From Pedobacter duraquae (lineage in GTDB: Bacteria; Bacteroidota; Bacteroidia; Sphingobacteriales; Sphingobacteriaceae): DNA of 64,000 nt. The notes below the pieces were generated by a model, which was given only the letters and a program-made list of their open reading frames with translations, ran no database searches and was not told the DNA's origin. Numbering within the stretch: position 1 is the first letter of the stretch; each line of letters starts with the position of its first letter. This document shows positions 53,903 to 63,434 of this stretch, piece after piece. The position numbers and the translations under genes were made by a program. The stretch lies in contig NZ_SNWM01000002.1 in NCBI RefSeq assembly GCF_004362245.1, positions 992,001-1,056,000 on the forward strand, in the 5' to 3' direction.

Positions 53903-54973
53903 TTAAAAAGAAATCGCCAGACTTGCTGTAAGTGTTGCATTGTTATTTACCGGAGCGGCATTTCGTGTAAAGATCTGGTCTTTGCTATCATAAACCTTAC
54001 CTTCCAGTCGCACTACCGCATTAGAAACTGGAGCATAATCCAGATTGAGCGAATAACCGGTTGTTTTGAAGCCATTAGGTGTACCCGTTGCAATCAACAT
54101 CCCTTTTTGATCTTCATAATATTCTACGCGTGCTGCAGCTGCCCATTTAGGTGCCAATTTATACTGCGCAATGGCCACTGGAGATATCACATGAACGTAG
54201 GTATCGCTTCCTTTGGCTTCCTGCTGCATGCCGTAATCAAATCCAAGTGTTACCCCAAAGGTGCTGCTCAACTGGAAAATTCCATAAAAATTGTTGTAAA
54301 ATCTGGTAACACCAACACTATCAGCTCCTTCCTTACCCAGGTAGTTGCTATAATTTAAGGTCACCTTATCTGTTGGTTTCCAGGTTAGCTGCAAACCACC
54401 CGCAGCTTTGGAATTTGCATTTTGACGGGTAATTCTTTGCCATCCGTTCAAATATAAAGCTGTGGCGATAAACTTGCCGTCGCCTGTTCCATAGGTGATT
54501 TTTGCACCCGACTCATAATAAGGTGTATTCTCTGATGAGATCCCTCTTGTCAAAACCCAGCAGTCTTTAGAAACTGCACTTTCAAAGCCGATGTGCGAAG
54601 AAAAAATACCCGCATCAACCCAAAGATTATGAGATTTGGATAGTTTTATCCCGGCATTAGCCTCATAGATATTCTTAAGCACGCCAGGTTCGGCAGCAAG
54701 GTTTGCATTGGCATAGGTACCAGCCATCAGCGCTACATTGGCTCTTAACATGCCATCATCATAACTACCTTTGATGAATCCCAGATTAAGGTTTACTTCG
54801 TTGTGTCGGTTATGCGAGTAGATAAATCCAGGTCTATTGTTATCCGCAGGCTTATTAAAGTCATACCCATAATAGGTTTCCAGGTATCCGGTTACTTTAA
54901 ATTTAGCTTGTTCCTGGGCAATCGCATTCAGGGAGAGCACGCATGCTGCTCCAAATAAAATCAGTTTTTTCAT
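53903..54973 (-). CDS. Outer-membrane beta-barrel porin (OmpL-like)
   Basis: A 356-aa porin of the putative beta-barrel porin-2 type. Residues 1-20 are a signal peptide ending LNAIAQ; then KFKVTGYLETYYGYDFNKP starts the barrel, and alternating strands run to the end with a terminal ...ATLTASLAISF, the aromatic C-terminal strand of outer membrane porins. HNRHNEVNLNLGFIKGSYDD and WVDAGIFSSHIGFESA are further strands. It sits in the kdp operon between kdpC and the 47-aa gene. It may let potassium or another small solute reach the transporter; that is inference from position. Confidence 0.85.
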   Translation of the reverse strand: MKKLILFGAACVLSLNAIAQEQAKFKVTGYLETYYGYDFNKPADNNRPGFIYSHNRHNEVNLNLGFIKGSYDDGMLRANVALMAGTYANANLAAEPGVLKNIYEANAGIKLSKSHNLWVDAGIFSSHIGFESAVSKDCWVLTRGISSENTPYYESGAKITYGTGDGKFIATALYLNGWQRITRQNANSKAAGGLQLTWKPTDKVTLNYSNYLGKEGADSVGVTRFYNNFYGIFQLSSTFGVTLGFDYGMQQEAKGSDTYVHVISPVAIAQYKLAPKWAAAARVEYYEDQKGMLIATGTPNGFKTTGYSLNLDYAPVSNAVVRLEGKVYDSKDQIFTRNAAPVNNNATLTASLAISF

Positions 54974-54990
54974 TTCTTGTTGATAGGGAA

Positions 54991-55037
54991 CCCGGTTCGG
55001 CCATCAGGCAAACGCTTTAGTCGGACGGCCGACCGGG
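54991..55037 (-). other. Long-armed inverted repeat between kdpC and the porin gene
   Basis: CCCGGTTCGGCC at 54991-55002 pairs with GGCCGACCGGG at 55027-55037, with one bulged base and a loop of about 24 bases. It is unusually GC-rich for the window. It has no T-run after it on the - strand, so it may act as an RNA stabiliser or attenuator of downstream expression rather than a terminator. Confidence 0.55.
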
Positions 55038-55050
55038 GATTGGTTATTTA

Positions 55051-55617
55051 TTATTTTTTAAGGTCATCAAGCGCAACGTTAAGCGCCAATACATTGACTT
55101 TTGAAGGGCCAAACATGCCTAAAAATGGGTGTTGGGTGTTTTCAACTATCAGTTTGGCGACAGTCCTTTCATCAAGTTTACGGTAAGCAGCCACACGTTT
55201 GATTTGTATAATTGCTCCGTCCACAGAAATATCCGGATCAAGTCCGCTTCCCGAGGCTGTAACCATATCAGCAGGGATATCTGTTTTTTTCAAAGATGGG
55301 TTGTATTTCAGCAAAGTATCAACTCTGCCCTGAACAACAGCCAGGTACTCAGCATTGGAAGGTCCTTTGTTTGATCCTGCGGAACCGGCAGCATTATAGT
55401 TTACAGCTGATGGACGTCCCCAGAAATATTGAGGCTTGGTAAACGACTGTCCCAATAAGGCATAGCCAACTACTTTACCATTGCGCAGCACTTTCTCGCC
55501 ACCTCCCTTTCCTTTAGCAAACCCACCTGCAAAGGCAACAAATAATGGGTAAGCAACACATAACAGGATAATGAGCACTACAGTGAGGCGGATAGATTGT
55601 ATGAGGTATTTTTTCAT
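55051..55617 (-). CDS. kdpC: Potassium-transporting ATPase subunit C
   Basis: A 188-aa inner-membrane protein with one N-terminal helix (IRLTVVLIILLCVAYPLFVA) and a periplasmic domain. ASGSGLDPDISVDGAIIQIKRVA is the family signature near 120-142, and FGPSKVNVLALNVALDDLKK is a normal KdpC end. It assists potassium binding by KdpA in the KdpFABC complex. It follows kdpB by 21 bases. Confidence 0.96.
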   Translation of the reverse strand: MKKYLIQSIRLTVVLIILLCVAYPLFVAFAGGFAKGKGGGEKVLRNGKVVGYALLGQSFTKPQYFWGRPSAVNYNAAGSAGSNKGPSNAEYLAVVQGRVDTLLKYNPSLKKTDIPADMVTASGSGLDPDISVDGAIIQIKRVAAYRKLDERTVAKLIVENTQHPFLGMFGPSKVNVLALNVALDDLKK

Positions 55618-55638
55618 GATTTCTATGTATTAAAAAGA

Positions 55639-57669
55639 TTAAACCAGCAGCCCTACTGCCATGTCAATGAGTTTGATGCCGATAAAGGGAGCAACAACAC
55701 CACCTATACCGTAAATAAACAGGTTTCTGCGTAGCAGAGCCGTTGCACCAATTGGTTTGTAGGCAACACCTTTCAACGCAAGCGGGATCAGGATCGGGAT
55801 GATGATCGCGTTGAAGATTACTGCCGACATGATTGCGCTCTCCGGACTATGCAGTCCCATAATGTTCAGGCTTTGCAACGCAGGTATCGAGGCAATAAAT
55901 AATGCAGGTACAATGGCGAAATATTTAGCAACATCGTTGGCAATTGAAAAGGTTGTCAGCGTTCCCCTGGTAATCAGCAACTGCTTACCGATCTCAACAA
56001 TTTCAATCAGTTTGGTTGGATCATTATCCAGATCCACCATGTTACCCGCTTCTTTCGCAGCCTGAGTTCCACTGTTCATCGCTACACCAACATCCGCCTG
56101 TGCAAGTGCCGGCGCATCATTGGTACCGTCGCCCATCATCGCTACCAGTTTTCCTAACGCTTGCTCGTCTTTGATGTAATTCATTTTATCTTCAGGCTTG
56201 GCCTCAGCAATAAAATCATCCACACCAGCTTTTTCAGCGATATATCTGGCGGTTAATGGATTATCACCCGTAACCATCACTGTTTTAACACCCATTTTGC
56301 GTAGACGCTCAAAACGTTCGCTGATCCCTGGTTTGATGATATCCTGTAACTCAATAACGCCCAAAGCTTTTTCATTTTCCGAAACCACCAATGGTGTTCC
56401 ACCGTTAGAAGCAATACGTTTTACCATTTCTTCAATGTCCGCCGGAAAAACATTTCCTGCTTTTTGAACAATGTTTTTAATGGAATCGAAAGCACCTTTT
56501 CGGATTCTTCTGCCGTCGAGCGTATCCAATCCACTTGATCGGGTTTCGGCAGTGAACTTAATGAAGGCAGATCCTTGTGGTGCCACACTCATTTGTTTAT
56601 CGTCCATACTTTTTGCCAGCTCTATAATCGACTTACCTTCTGGCGTTTCATCAGCAAGAGAGCTCAGCACGCAAGCTTCCAGAAATTGATTTTTATCAGC
56701 ACCGGAAGTAGCAGAGAAGTTTGTCGCCTTACGGTTACCAATAGTGATGGTCCCGGTTTTATCCAGTAATAAGACGTCGATATCACCTGCAGTCTCCACA
56801 GCTTTACCTGATTTAGTGATCACGTTGGCTCTTAAAGCGCGATCCATTCCTGCAATACCAATAGCAGATAATAAACCACCTATCGTAGTTGGGATCAGGC
56901 AGACAAATAAAGAAATTAGTGCTGCAATGGTAATCGGCGTATTGGCATAGTCTGCAAAGGGTTTCAAGGTTACGCAGACAATGATGAAGACAATGGTGAA
57001 ACTGGCTAGCAAGATCGTTAAGGCGATCTCGTTAGGTGTTTTTTGGCGCGATGCTCCTTCTACCAAAGCAATCATCTTATCCAGGAAACTTTCGCCTGGC
57101 TCGGTGCTTACGCGCACTTTGATCTGGTCAGACAGCACTTTAGTACCACCGGTTACGGACGACTTATCACCACCGGATTCACGGATCACTGGAGCAGATT
57201 CCCCAGTAATCGCTGATTCATCAATGGTAGCGATACCTTCGATAATCTCACCGTCAGTAGGAATGGTGTCTCCTGTTTCGCAGAAAAATACGTCGCCTTT
57301 TTTCAACTGACTAGAAGAACGCATTTCGATACTTCCGTTTGCTAAGATAAATTTCGCCGGAGTTTCCTCTCTTGTTTTTCTCAAGCTATCAGCCTGAGCT
57401 TTACCCCTTGCTTCGGCAATAGCTTCAGCAAAATTGGCGAACAGCACCGTAAGCAGCAGCACCAGAAAAATAAAGAAGTTATAAATGGCAGATCCCTGAC
57501 CGGTATGGTTGAGCGAATAAATGGTTACATACGCCATAATTAGCGTTCCAACCTCTACGGTAAACATGACCGGATTGCGGACCATCACCCTTGGATCTAA
57601 TTTGATGAAAGATTGTTTTAGCGCAGTTTGCACTAAAGCGGGTTCAAATAATCTATTTGATTTGTTCAT
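55639..57669 (-). CDS. kdpB: Potassium-transporting ATPase subunit B (P-type ATPase)
   Basis: A 676-aa P-type ATPase. TGES (in [12 protein letters not shown]) is the actuator loop, [11 protein letters not shown] has the phosphorylated Asp near 302, and [10 protein letters not shown] and [16 protein letters not shown] are the hinge motifs. About seven membrane helices flank these. It supplies the energy for potassium uptake by KdpA. It starts 7 bases after kdpA. Confidence 0.98.
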   Translation of the reverse strand: MNKSNRLFEPALVQTALKQSFIKLDPRVMVRNPVMFTVEVGTLIMAYVTIYSLNHTGQGSAIYNFFIFLVLLLTVLFANFAEAIAEARGKAQADSLRKTREETPAKFILANGSIEMRSSSQLKKGDVFFCETGDTIPTDGEIIEGIATIDESAITGESAPVIRESGGDKSSVTGGTKVLSDQIKVRVSTEPGESFLDKMIALVEGASRQKTPNEIALTILLASFTIVFIIVCVTLKPFADYANTPITIAALISLFVCLIPTTIGGLLSAIGIAGMDRALRANVITKSGKAVETAGDIDVLLLDKTGTITIGNRKATNFSATSGADKNQFLEACVLSSLADETPEGKSIIELAKSMDDKQMSVAPQGSAFIKFTAETRSSGLDTLDGRRIRKGAFDSIKNIVQKAGNVFPADIEEMVKRIASNGGTPLVVSENEKALGVIELQDIIKPGISERFERLRKMGVKTVMVTGDNPLTARYIAEKAGVDDFIAEAKPEDKMNYIKDEQALGKLVAMMGDGTNDAPALAQADVGVAMNSGTQAAKEAGNMVDLDNDPTKLIEIVEIGKQLLITRGTLTTFSIANDVAKYFAIVPALFIASIPALQSLNIMGLHSPESAIMSAVIFNAIIIPILIPLALKGVAYKPIGATALLRRNLFIYGIGGVVAPFIGIKLIDMAVGLLV

Positions 57670-57676
57670 TATCGTA

Positions 57677-59395
57677 TTAATTAAAAAGCGTAAAATATTC
57701 TGCTAATGGACCTAAAGCGAGCGCCGGGAAGTAAGACAGAGCGTTCAATACCAGAATTACCGCCATAGTCATGATAGCAAAGGTTTTTGTATCCGTTTTT
57801 AAGGTTCCTGCAGATTCAGGAATGAATTTTTTAGTGGCAAGTAAACCGGCAATAGCTACTGGGCCGATAATTGGAAGAAAACGTCCCAATAGAATAATAA
57901 TGCCCGTAGTTACATTCCAGAACATATTGTTATCACCTAAGCCTTCGAAACCAGAACCATTGTTTGCATTTGATGAAGTGATCTCATATAACATTTCGGA
58001 AAACCCATGGAATCCAGGATTATTTAACCAGGCTTTAGGCTGCACTGCCCAGGCAGCATCGCCATGTGTTGTAAATACATACGCTGCAATAGCTGTTCCC
58101 GCAAGAATCATAAACGGACTTAGTAAAGTTATCAGTGCTGCAATCTTAATTTCGCGCGCTTCAACTTTATGGCCCAGAAATTCAGGGGTACGTCCTACCA
58201 TCAATCCGGAAATAAATACTGCTATAATCAGATAAATAAAATAGTTGAGCAGTCCCACACCACAACCTCCGTAAAAGGAGTTGATCATCATGCCCAGCAA
58301 TTGCCAGGTACCGCTCATCGGCATTGTGCTATCGTGCATGCTGTTTACCGAACCAGTAGATATGATGGTGGTGACTGTACTCCAGTAAGCTGAAATCGCG
58401 GGTCCAAACCTCACTTCCTTGCCTTCCATGGCACCGGTAAGCTGTGAAACACCCATTTTGGCTATTGCCGGATTACCACCGAGCTCACTACTCATCATTG
58501 GAATGAGCAACATCAGCATCCCGATTGTCATTACGCCAAAGATTGTCCAGGCTAATTTTTTACGTCTGATGAAATAGCCAAAAGCGATAACCATCGCAAT
58601 AGGTATAATTACCTGTGCGATCAGCTCTACAGTATTGGTTAGGTACGACGGATTCTCTAAAGGATGGGCTGAGTTGGCTCCGAACCATCCTCCACCATTT
58701 GTTCCCAGGTGTTTAATTGCAACAAATGCTGCAGCCGGTCCACGGGAAACATTTACGGTATCACCCTGAAGGGAGATAAACTGATCTTTACCTGCATAAC
58801 TGGAAGGGGTACCATTAAAAGCTAGAATTAATGCAACAACAAGCGATAACGGCAAAAGCAACCTGGTAATTGCTTTCACAAAGAATTCCCAGAAGTTACC
58901 CAGAGCGTTGGTTGTTTTATCTCGAAAGGCTTTGAAAAACACAACAGCGGCTGCAATGCCTGTTGCTGCACTAACAAACTGCAGAAACATAAAGACAAAA
59001 TGTTGGATGAAGTAGCTCGCGCCGCTTTCACCAGAGTAATGCTGCAGGTTACAGTTGGCCACAAAACTGATGACCGTATTAAAAGCGAGATCCGGCGTCA
59101 TCGCAGGATTTGCATCTGGATTTAAGGGGAGCTTATCTTGAAAAAGTAACATAAAGAAACCGTATACCAACCAAACCAGGTTGACGGTCATCAGCGCTTT
59201 CATGTGCTGTTTCCAGTTCATTTGTTCTTTGATATTGATTCCGGACAGCTTATATATTCCGTTCTCAATAGGTTTGAGGAAGTCTGTCCAGACTTTTTCT
59301 CCGGCAAATACTTTTGCGAGGTAGATGCCCAGGGGTATAGCAATTACCAGCGTAAGCAGGTAGGTGGCTACTGTTCCTAATAATTCTGTGTTCAT
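57677..59395 (-). CDS. kdpA: Potassium-transporting ATPase subunit A
   Basis: A 572-aa membrane protein with about ten helices. The potassium-pore loops are visible: [52 protein letters not shown] and [15 protein letters not shown]. It is the ion-selective channel-like subunit of KdpFABC. Length is normal for the family. kdpF lies 30 bases upstream. Confidence 0.98.
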   Translation of the reverse strand: MNTELLGTVATYLLTLVIAIPLGIYLAKVFAGEKVWTDFLKPIENGIYKLSGINIKEQMNWKQHMKALMTVNLVWLVYGFFMLLFQDKLPLNPDANPAMTPDLAFNTVISFVANCNLQHYSGESGASYFIQHFVFMFLQFVSAATGIAAAVVFFKAFRDKTTNALGNFWEFFVKAITRLLLPLSLVVALILAFNGTPSSYAGKDQFISLQGDTVNVSRGPAAAFVAIKHLGTNGGGWFGANSAHPLENPSYLTNTVELIAQVIIPIAMVIAFGYFIRRKKLAWTIFGVMTIGMLMLLIPMMSSELGGNPAIAKMGVSQLTGAMEGKEVRFGPAISAYWSTVTTIISTGSVNSMHDSTMPMSGTWQLLGMMINSFYGGCGVGLLNYFIYLIIAVFISGLMVGRTPEFLGHKVEAREIKIAALITLLSPFMILAGTAIAAYVFTTHGDAAWAVQPKAWLNNPGFHGFSEMLYEITSSNANNGSGFEGLGDNNMFWNVTTGIIILLGRFLPIIGPVAIAGLLATKKFIPESAGTLKTDTKTFAIMTMAVILVLNALSYFPALALGPLAEYFTLFN

Positions 59396-59425
59396 TGTTG
59401 TTTGATTAATAAATGCGTAATGCTT

Positions 59426-59503
59426 TTAAAATTTTTCGGGTTTGATCAGTACGTAAACCATATACAGGAATACCGCAACGGCGATCACTAGGAGGATCAT
59501 CAT
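59426..59503 (-). CDS. kdpF: Potassium-transporting ATPase subunit F
   Basis: A 25-aa (or 24-aa, from the second of two adjacent ATGs at 59503 and 59500) membrane peptide: MMILLVIAVAVFLYMVYVLI then KPEKF. One helix with a short charged tail and location just before kdpA identify it as KdpF, which stabilises the KdpFABC complex. Longer open frames in the same phase begin upstream but add a region that overlaps the 27-aa gene. Confidence 0.88.
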   Translation of the reverse strand: MMILLVIAVAVFLYMVYVLIKPEKF

Positions 59504-59508
59504 AAGGT

Positions 59509-59592
59509 TTAGATTTTTTCGAACCACTCGATTGATTTGTAAATAACCCAGCTCAGAATAAGGAGGGTGAGAAGGAGAATTAGTGTGATCAT
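59509..59592 (-). CDS. 27-aa membrane microprotein directly upstream of kdpF
   Basis: A tiny frame: MITLILLLTLLILSWVIY then KSIEWFEKI. It is one hydrophobic helix with a charged aromatic tail, resembling a duplicated or sister version of KdpF. It ends 5 bases before the kdpF start, so it is probably the first gene of the kdp operon. I do not know a named family for it. Confidence 0.55.
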   Translation of the reverse strand: MITLILLLTLLILSWVIYKSIEWFEKI

Positions 59593-59710
59593 ATTGCTTT
59601 ATTTTCAATGGCTAATGCCAATCGCCATACCACCAAAAGCAAAAAATCAGCAAGACGCTGATTATGAACAGATAAAAGAAGATAACTAAAATAGCAAGGG
59701 ATTATAAACC

Positions 59711-59740
59711 AAAAAAACCCTTCCATTATGGAAGGGTTTT
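59711..59740 (-). terminator. Rho-independent terminator after the bestrophin gene
   Basis: AAAACCCTTCC (59714-59724) and GGAAGGGTTTT (59730-59740) form a perfect 11-bp stem around ATTAT, followed on the - strand by a run of seven T. It lies about 37 bases past the bestrophin stop and separates that unit from the kdp operon. Confidence 0.85.
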
Positions 59741-59776
59741 ATCATTTTGAAAATGAATATCTGGTTAGATAGGGTA

Positions 59777-60706
59777 TTAAAGAATGTAGAACAACTTTGA
59801 TTTTATTGGTCCGCCAGCAGGTAGTTTTTCATCTTGATTAAAGTTGTTTTTTAACATCTGGCTCAGGTCTCTCTCAATATTTCTGGAGATGGTACTAGTT
59901 GGTGTATCTGTAGGCTTATTCTCGAATGGATCTTGCAGATGAATGGCCATCTTTTCTATTAAAAAGAATGAACTGGCAATCGCAATCACCAATGGAATTT
60001 CAACAATTCCAAAGAATTCGATCAGTCCAAAAGGCAGCAGTAAGATAAACAGCATCACAGAAAAGTGGATGTATACACTGTACGTTGCCGGGAAGATGGT
60101 ATTCTTGATCCGCTCACAGCCACCCATTTCATTGGAAAAACGCGTTAAGGTATTGTCTAGTTCTACCTGTTGAAAAGAATTGATCCAATCCAGTTTAAAG
60201 GCATTCCGTACATCCATACCCTGCAATTCTAATAGCGCCAATGGAACATTGTGATAATTTTTAATTACTTCCATATCTTCTTTAGAAACCAATCGCTGTA
60301 ATCCGTATAAAGCATCTTGTCCACGTAAGTGACGACTAAGTGCATAACACCAGGCCATTTGTCTTTTGGCCATACGCTCGCAAAAAGCACGCTCCTCTAC
60401 GGTATCATAGCGGTTGTCCACAAAGGTCAGCAGTTGACGCGTCAGCGTTCTGGAATCGTTTACAATCGCTCCCCAGATGGTCCGTGCTTCCCACCAGCGG
60501 TCGTATGCCTGATTTGATTTAAAAGCCAAAAGCAGGGAAATTACAGTACCCAGGATGGTTGGCACGGCAATGGGGATCGAGATTCTCGTGAAATGATAGC
60601 TGTTATACAACACTGCAATCAATACAGCATAAATTGTAACAAACGTAGTCTCTCTCCAGATCTTTCCGAAGATGTAACTAATTGGAATATTTTCTTTCAA
60701 TAGCAT
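59777..60706 (-). CDS. Bestrophin-family channel (UPF0187)
   Basis: A 309-aa membrane protein of the bacterial bestrophin family. TRISIPIAVPTILGTVISLL followed by FKSNQAYDRWWEARTIWGAIVNDSR is the family signature (pore-lining and RWWEAR region). Four helices are visible, with VIAIASSFFLIEKMAIHLQDPF near the C-terminus. Bacterial bestrophins conduct small ions. The gene follows the stress-like gene by 16 bases and faces the kdp operon; an ion-balance role is inferred. Confidence 0.92.
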   Translation of the reverse strand: MLLKENIPISYIFGKIWRETTFVTIYAVLIAVLYNSYHFTRISIPIAVPTILGTVISLLLAFKSNQAYDRWWEARTIWGAIVNDSRTLTRQLLTFVDNRYDTVEERAFCERMAKRQMAWCYALSRHLRGQDALYGLQRLVSKEDMEVIKNYHNVPLALLELQGMDVRNAFKLDWINSFQQVELDNTLTRFSNEMGGCERIKNTIFPATYSVYIHFSVMLFILLLPFGLIEFFGIVEIPLVIAIASSFFLIEKMAIHLQDPFENKPTDTPTSTISRNIERDLSQMLKNNFNQDEKLPAGGPIKSKLFYIL

Positions 60707-60722
60707 AGGTCAGATGTTTTAA

Positions 60723-61205
60723 TTAGGCTTCCATCAATTCTTGTTCAACAGTAGCGGGTACTGCTGATTTTTGAAGTTTGACATCTTTACGGAGTGTCAG
60801 CACCGGTAGACCCGATTTTTGGATCAATACCAGGGGATCGATACTTGCTTTATGGATTTTGCCCAAAAAGCAGCAGGCTGGCTCAAGCACGGTGTCTATG
60901 TCATGTACTTCCAGGAAATCCCTGAACATGTTCAAGGTAGCGCCATACAAGAATTCTATTTTAATTGATTTAATCTGTGGATACGCTTTTTTGATTGCTG
61001 TAGCACCAGCGAAGAAATCGTCACTGATCTGCTCGAAGTCGCGGCTCCGCCTGGATAACATCAGCAGATCCGTAATCGAGTCTGATAATTTAAACACATG
61101 AACAAATACAAAGCTGATCTCTTCCAGATCCAGCTGTTTGCAGATGTTAGGAAAACAATCAAAAGAGGATACGTTGAAGTCTGTTGGAACGAGGATGTTT
61201 CGCAT
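60723..61205 (-). CDS. Universal stress-like protein
   Basis: A 160-aa protein with the UspA-like start RNILVPTDFNVSSFDCFP, LEEISFVFVHVFKLSD as the next strand, and a C-terminal VLIQKSGLPVLTLRKDV. The ATP-binding Gly-rich loop of classic UspA is missing, so it may be a divergent non-ATP type. It starts 87 bases after the histidine kinase stop and precedes the bestrophin gene by 16 bases. Confidence 0.75.
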   Translation of the reverse strand: MRNILVPTDFNVSSFDCFPNICKQLDLEEISFVFVHVFKLSDSITDLLMLSRRSRDFEQISDDFFAGATAIKKAYPQIKSIKIEFLYGATLNMFRDFLEVHDIDTVLEPACCFLGKIHKASIDPLVLIQKSGLPVLTLRKDVKLQKSAVPATVEQELMEA

Positions 61206-61213
61206 AAGGCAAT

Positions 61214-61229
61214 GTTTAAAAGGTTAAAC
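61214..61229. promoter_or_regulatory. Short inverted repeat between the histidine kinase and stress-like genes
   Basis: GTTTAA, four bases, TTAAAC is a perfect 6-bp inverted repeat just before the stress-like gene start. It could be an operator or chance; A/T-rich palindromes of this length are common. Confidence 0.25.
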
Positions 61230-61292
61230 TTGTTTTTACTTATGCAATAGTACCTCAGACTTATTAAAAGGGAATAAGACAGGGATTAGAAT

Positions 61293-62651
61293 CTAATTAG
61301 AATGTATAGGAAGCAGAATCTGGATCTCTGTACCAATTCCCTGTTCTGAGCGGATGCCAATAGTGCCTTTATGTAACCTGATAATATTTAATGTGAGCGG
61401 CAAGCCGATACCATGTCCTTCAAAATCACTGGTATTGGAAGCGCGGAAAAATGGCTCAAAGATATGTTGCTGCTCGTCGTCAGGAATCCCGATCCCTTTG
61501 TCGGACACCGCGATCACAATCCGACCATTCTCTACAAAGACTTTGATCTCCACAGGGCTGTTGTTAGAATATTTACAGGCATTCAGTACGATATTGCTTA
61601 ATGCCAGTTGCAGGAGGTTTACATTTCCTGAAGTAAGCAGCTGACTCTCATCGTCTGGCAACTCATCAAAATTAAGGTCGATCACCCCCTCTGGCTCGAT
61701 TTTCTTTACAGCATTGGCAACATGCATTACCAGTTCATCAATACGGATAACTTCCCAATTTTGCTTTTTTCCATTAAAGCCGCTCTGAGCAAGTCCGAGT
61801 AAGCTGCTTAAAATATGCTCAAGCTTCTCTGCCTGGGAAAGTATTGCTTTTGCCGACTGCTGTGCAGGCTCAGGAAGTCCGTCAATGCCGGTAAGCAGTT
61901 CGGTTTCACTAGTCAAAATGGTTAGCGGCGTCCGCAGTTCATGTGAAGCGTTACTCACAAAATTATTTTGTGTCTCAAAGGCCGTCTCCAGCCTGTTCAG
62001 CATGTCATTAAAAGTAAGTACCATTTCTGCTATCTCATCCTTACCTTTTGTTTCCGGTAAACGTAAGTGCAGGTTGTTTGCGGTAATATTCTGTACGCGT
62101 TTGATGATTGCCCTTACGGGTTTAACGGTATAGAAAGAAAAGACCTTACCAGCCACATACGTCAATATTATTGCGATAACAAAAATAACCAGTAGTACCC
62201 GTTTCAGTTCTTCCAATTCTTTGAAACCATAAGGGTCTTCTGCAGCAATAATCACGATATACTGGCCATGGGCAGTATTGAAAAACCCACCGGCATAAAA
62301 GTGATTTCCAGCGCTATAGCGCGCCTTTCTGTTGGCAAGAATAGCTTTATAAAAAGAAGTGGATAGTGGCAGGGGCTTTTCAAACCGCCTGTATTCATCA
62401 AGCTTTACAATATACTCCCGCTCTTGCGGCAATTTCTCCAGGTAACGGTTACGTACTTCCTGGTAAGGAATAGAATTTTCGTCGGGATGGATCTTAATTT
62501 CTGCAGCCAGATTTACCCTGGCTTCCAACCTTTTGAAGAAATCGTCAAAACTGAATTCAGACACAAAATAAAAAATGGCCGCATTCATCAATACCAAACC
62601 AATCGTGGTAATGGAAAAGAAGACCAGCGTTATTTTTGTCTGTAGCTTCAT
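61293..62651 (-). CDS. Sensor histidine kinase
   Basis: A 452-aa kinase with two membrane helices (about 8-28 and 152-172), a periplasmic domain of about 120 residues, a HAMP linker (VKPVRAIIKRVQNITANNLH), HisKA with FVSNASHELRTPLTILTSE (His near 236), and an ATPase domain with NIVLNACKYSNN, SDKGIGIPDD and GHGIGLPLTLNII. It lies 3 bases after the response regulator gene and is its partner. The pair resembles Bacteroidota metal or envelope-stress systems; the signal is unknown. Confidence 0.93.
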   Translation of the reverse strand: MKLQTKITLVFFSITTIGLVLMNAAIFYFVSEFSFDDFFKRLEARVNLAAEIKIHPDENSIPYQEVRNRYLEKLPQEREYIVKLDEYRRFEKPLPLSTSFYKAILANRKARYSAGNHFYAGGFFNTAHGQYIVIIAAEDPYGFKELEELKRVLLVIFVIAIILTYVAGKVFSFYTVKPVRAIIKRVQNITANNLHLRLPETKGKDEIAEMVLTFNDMLNRLETAFETQNNFVSNASHELRTPLTILTSETELLTGIDGLPEPAQQSAKAILSQAEKLEHILSSLLGLAQSGFNGKKQNWEVIRIDELVMHVANAVKKIEPEGVIDLNFDELPDDESQLLTSGNVNLLQLALSNIVLNACKYSNNSPVEIKVFVENGRIVIAVSDKGIGIPDDEQQHIFEPFFRASNTSDFEGHGIGLPLTLNIIRLHKGTIGIRSEQGIGTEIQILLPIHSN

Positions 62652-62654
62652 GAT

Positions 62655-63329
62655 TTAGAATTTCAACATATATCCACGGCCAAAGACTGTTTGTATGAGC
62701 TTTTGTTCATGTCCGCTATCTACCTTTTTGCGCAGGTAATTTACATACACGTCAACAACATTGGTTCCCATGTTAAAGTCGATATCCCACACACTCTCCA
62801 AAATCTGAATCCTGGACAAAACCATGTTCTGGTGTTTTACAAAATATTCCAGCAAACGATATTCCGTTGCGGTCAGTGAAATGGATTTTTCATTTCTTTT
62901 TACAGTCCTGCTCATAACATCTACTTCCAGATCGCCTACCGTAATCATATTTTTAGGTGCCGGGGTTGATTGACTCCGCCTTACCAAAGTCCTGATCCTT
63001 GCTTCCAGCTCAGCAAACTTGAATGGTTTTACCAGATAGTCGTCAGCACCACTATTTAACCCGGTTACAATATTTTCTGTGCTCGACAATGCAGTCAGCA
63101 TTAATATAGCCACATTATCGTTTACTTTCCTGATCTCTTTACACACTTGTACCCCATTCATGCCTGGCAGCATTACATCCAGGATGATGAGGTCAAATTG
63201 GTGGCGTACAGCCATTTCCAGTCCGGTTATGCCATCCGCGGCAGCACTTACATCCATATTTGCCTCGGTTAGTCCGCGGACAACTACAGACATTAAATCA
63301 GGTTCGTCTTCGATCAGTAATACTTTCAT
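62655..63329 (-). CDS. OmpR-family response regulator
   Basis: A 224-aa regulator. The receiver domain has MKVLLIEDEPD, phospho-acceptor Asp51 in LIILDVMLPGMNG, and the lysine in YLVKPFKFAEL. The winged-helix domain shows SLTATEYRLLEYFVKHQNMVLSR and VVDVYVNYLRKKVD. It is followed 3 bases later by its kinase. It could control the nearby potassium or ion genes; no target site is visible. Confidence 0.95.
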   Translation of the reverse strand: MKVLLIEDEPDLMSVVVRGLTEANMDVSAAADGITGLEMAVRHQFDLIILDVMLPGMNGVQVCKEIRKVNDNVAILMLTALSSTENIVTGLNSGADDYLVKPFKFAELEARIRTLVRRSQSTPAPKNMITVGDLEVDVMSRTVKRNEKSISLTATEYRLLEYFVKHQNMVLSRIQILESVWDIDFNMGTNVVDVYVNYLRKKVDSGHEQKLIQTVFGRGYMLKF

Positions 63330-63434
63330 TTTCCAGATTTTGCGATAAAATATGCGGTAAAATCAATATACACCGCTTTTAATATCCTTGATGACGAAGA
63401 TATGACTAAACCTAAAAAAACCTAGGCTTTACAA

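Noticed and set aside
59616..59632. A sigma-54-like sequence (TGGTATGGCGATTGGCA on the - strand) before the 27-aa and kdpF genes.
   Set aside because: The invariant GC of the -12 element reads GG, and about a third of the specified positions differ, so it is not a credible site despite the nearby activator gene.
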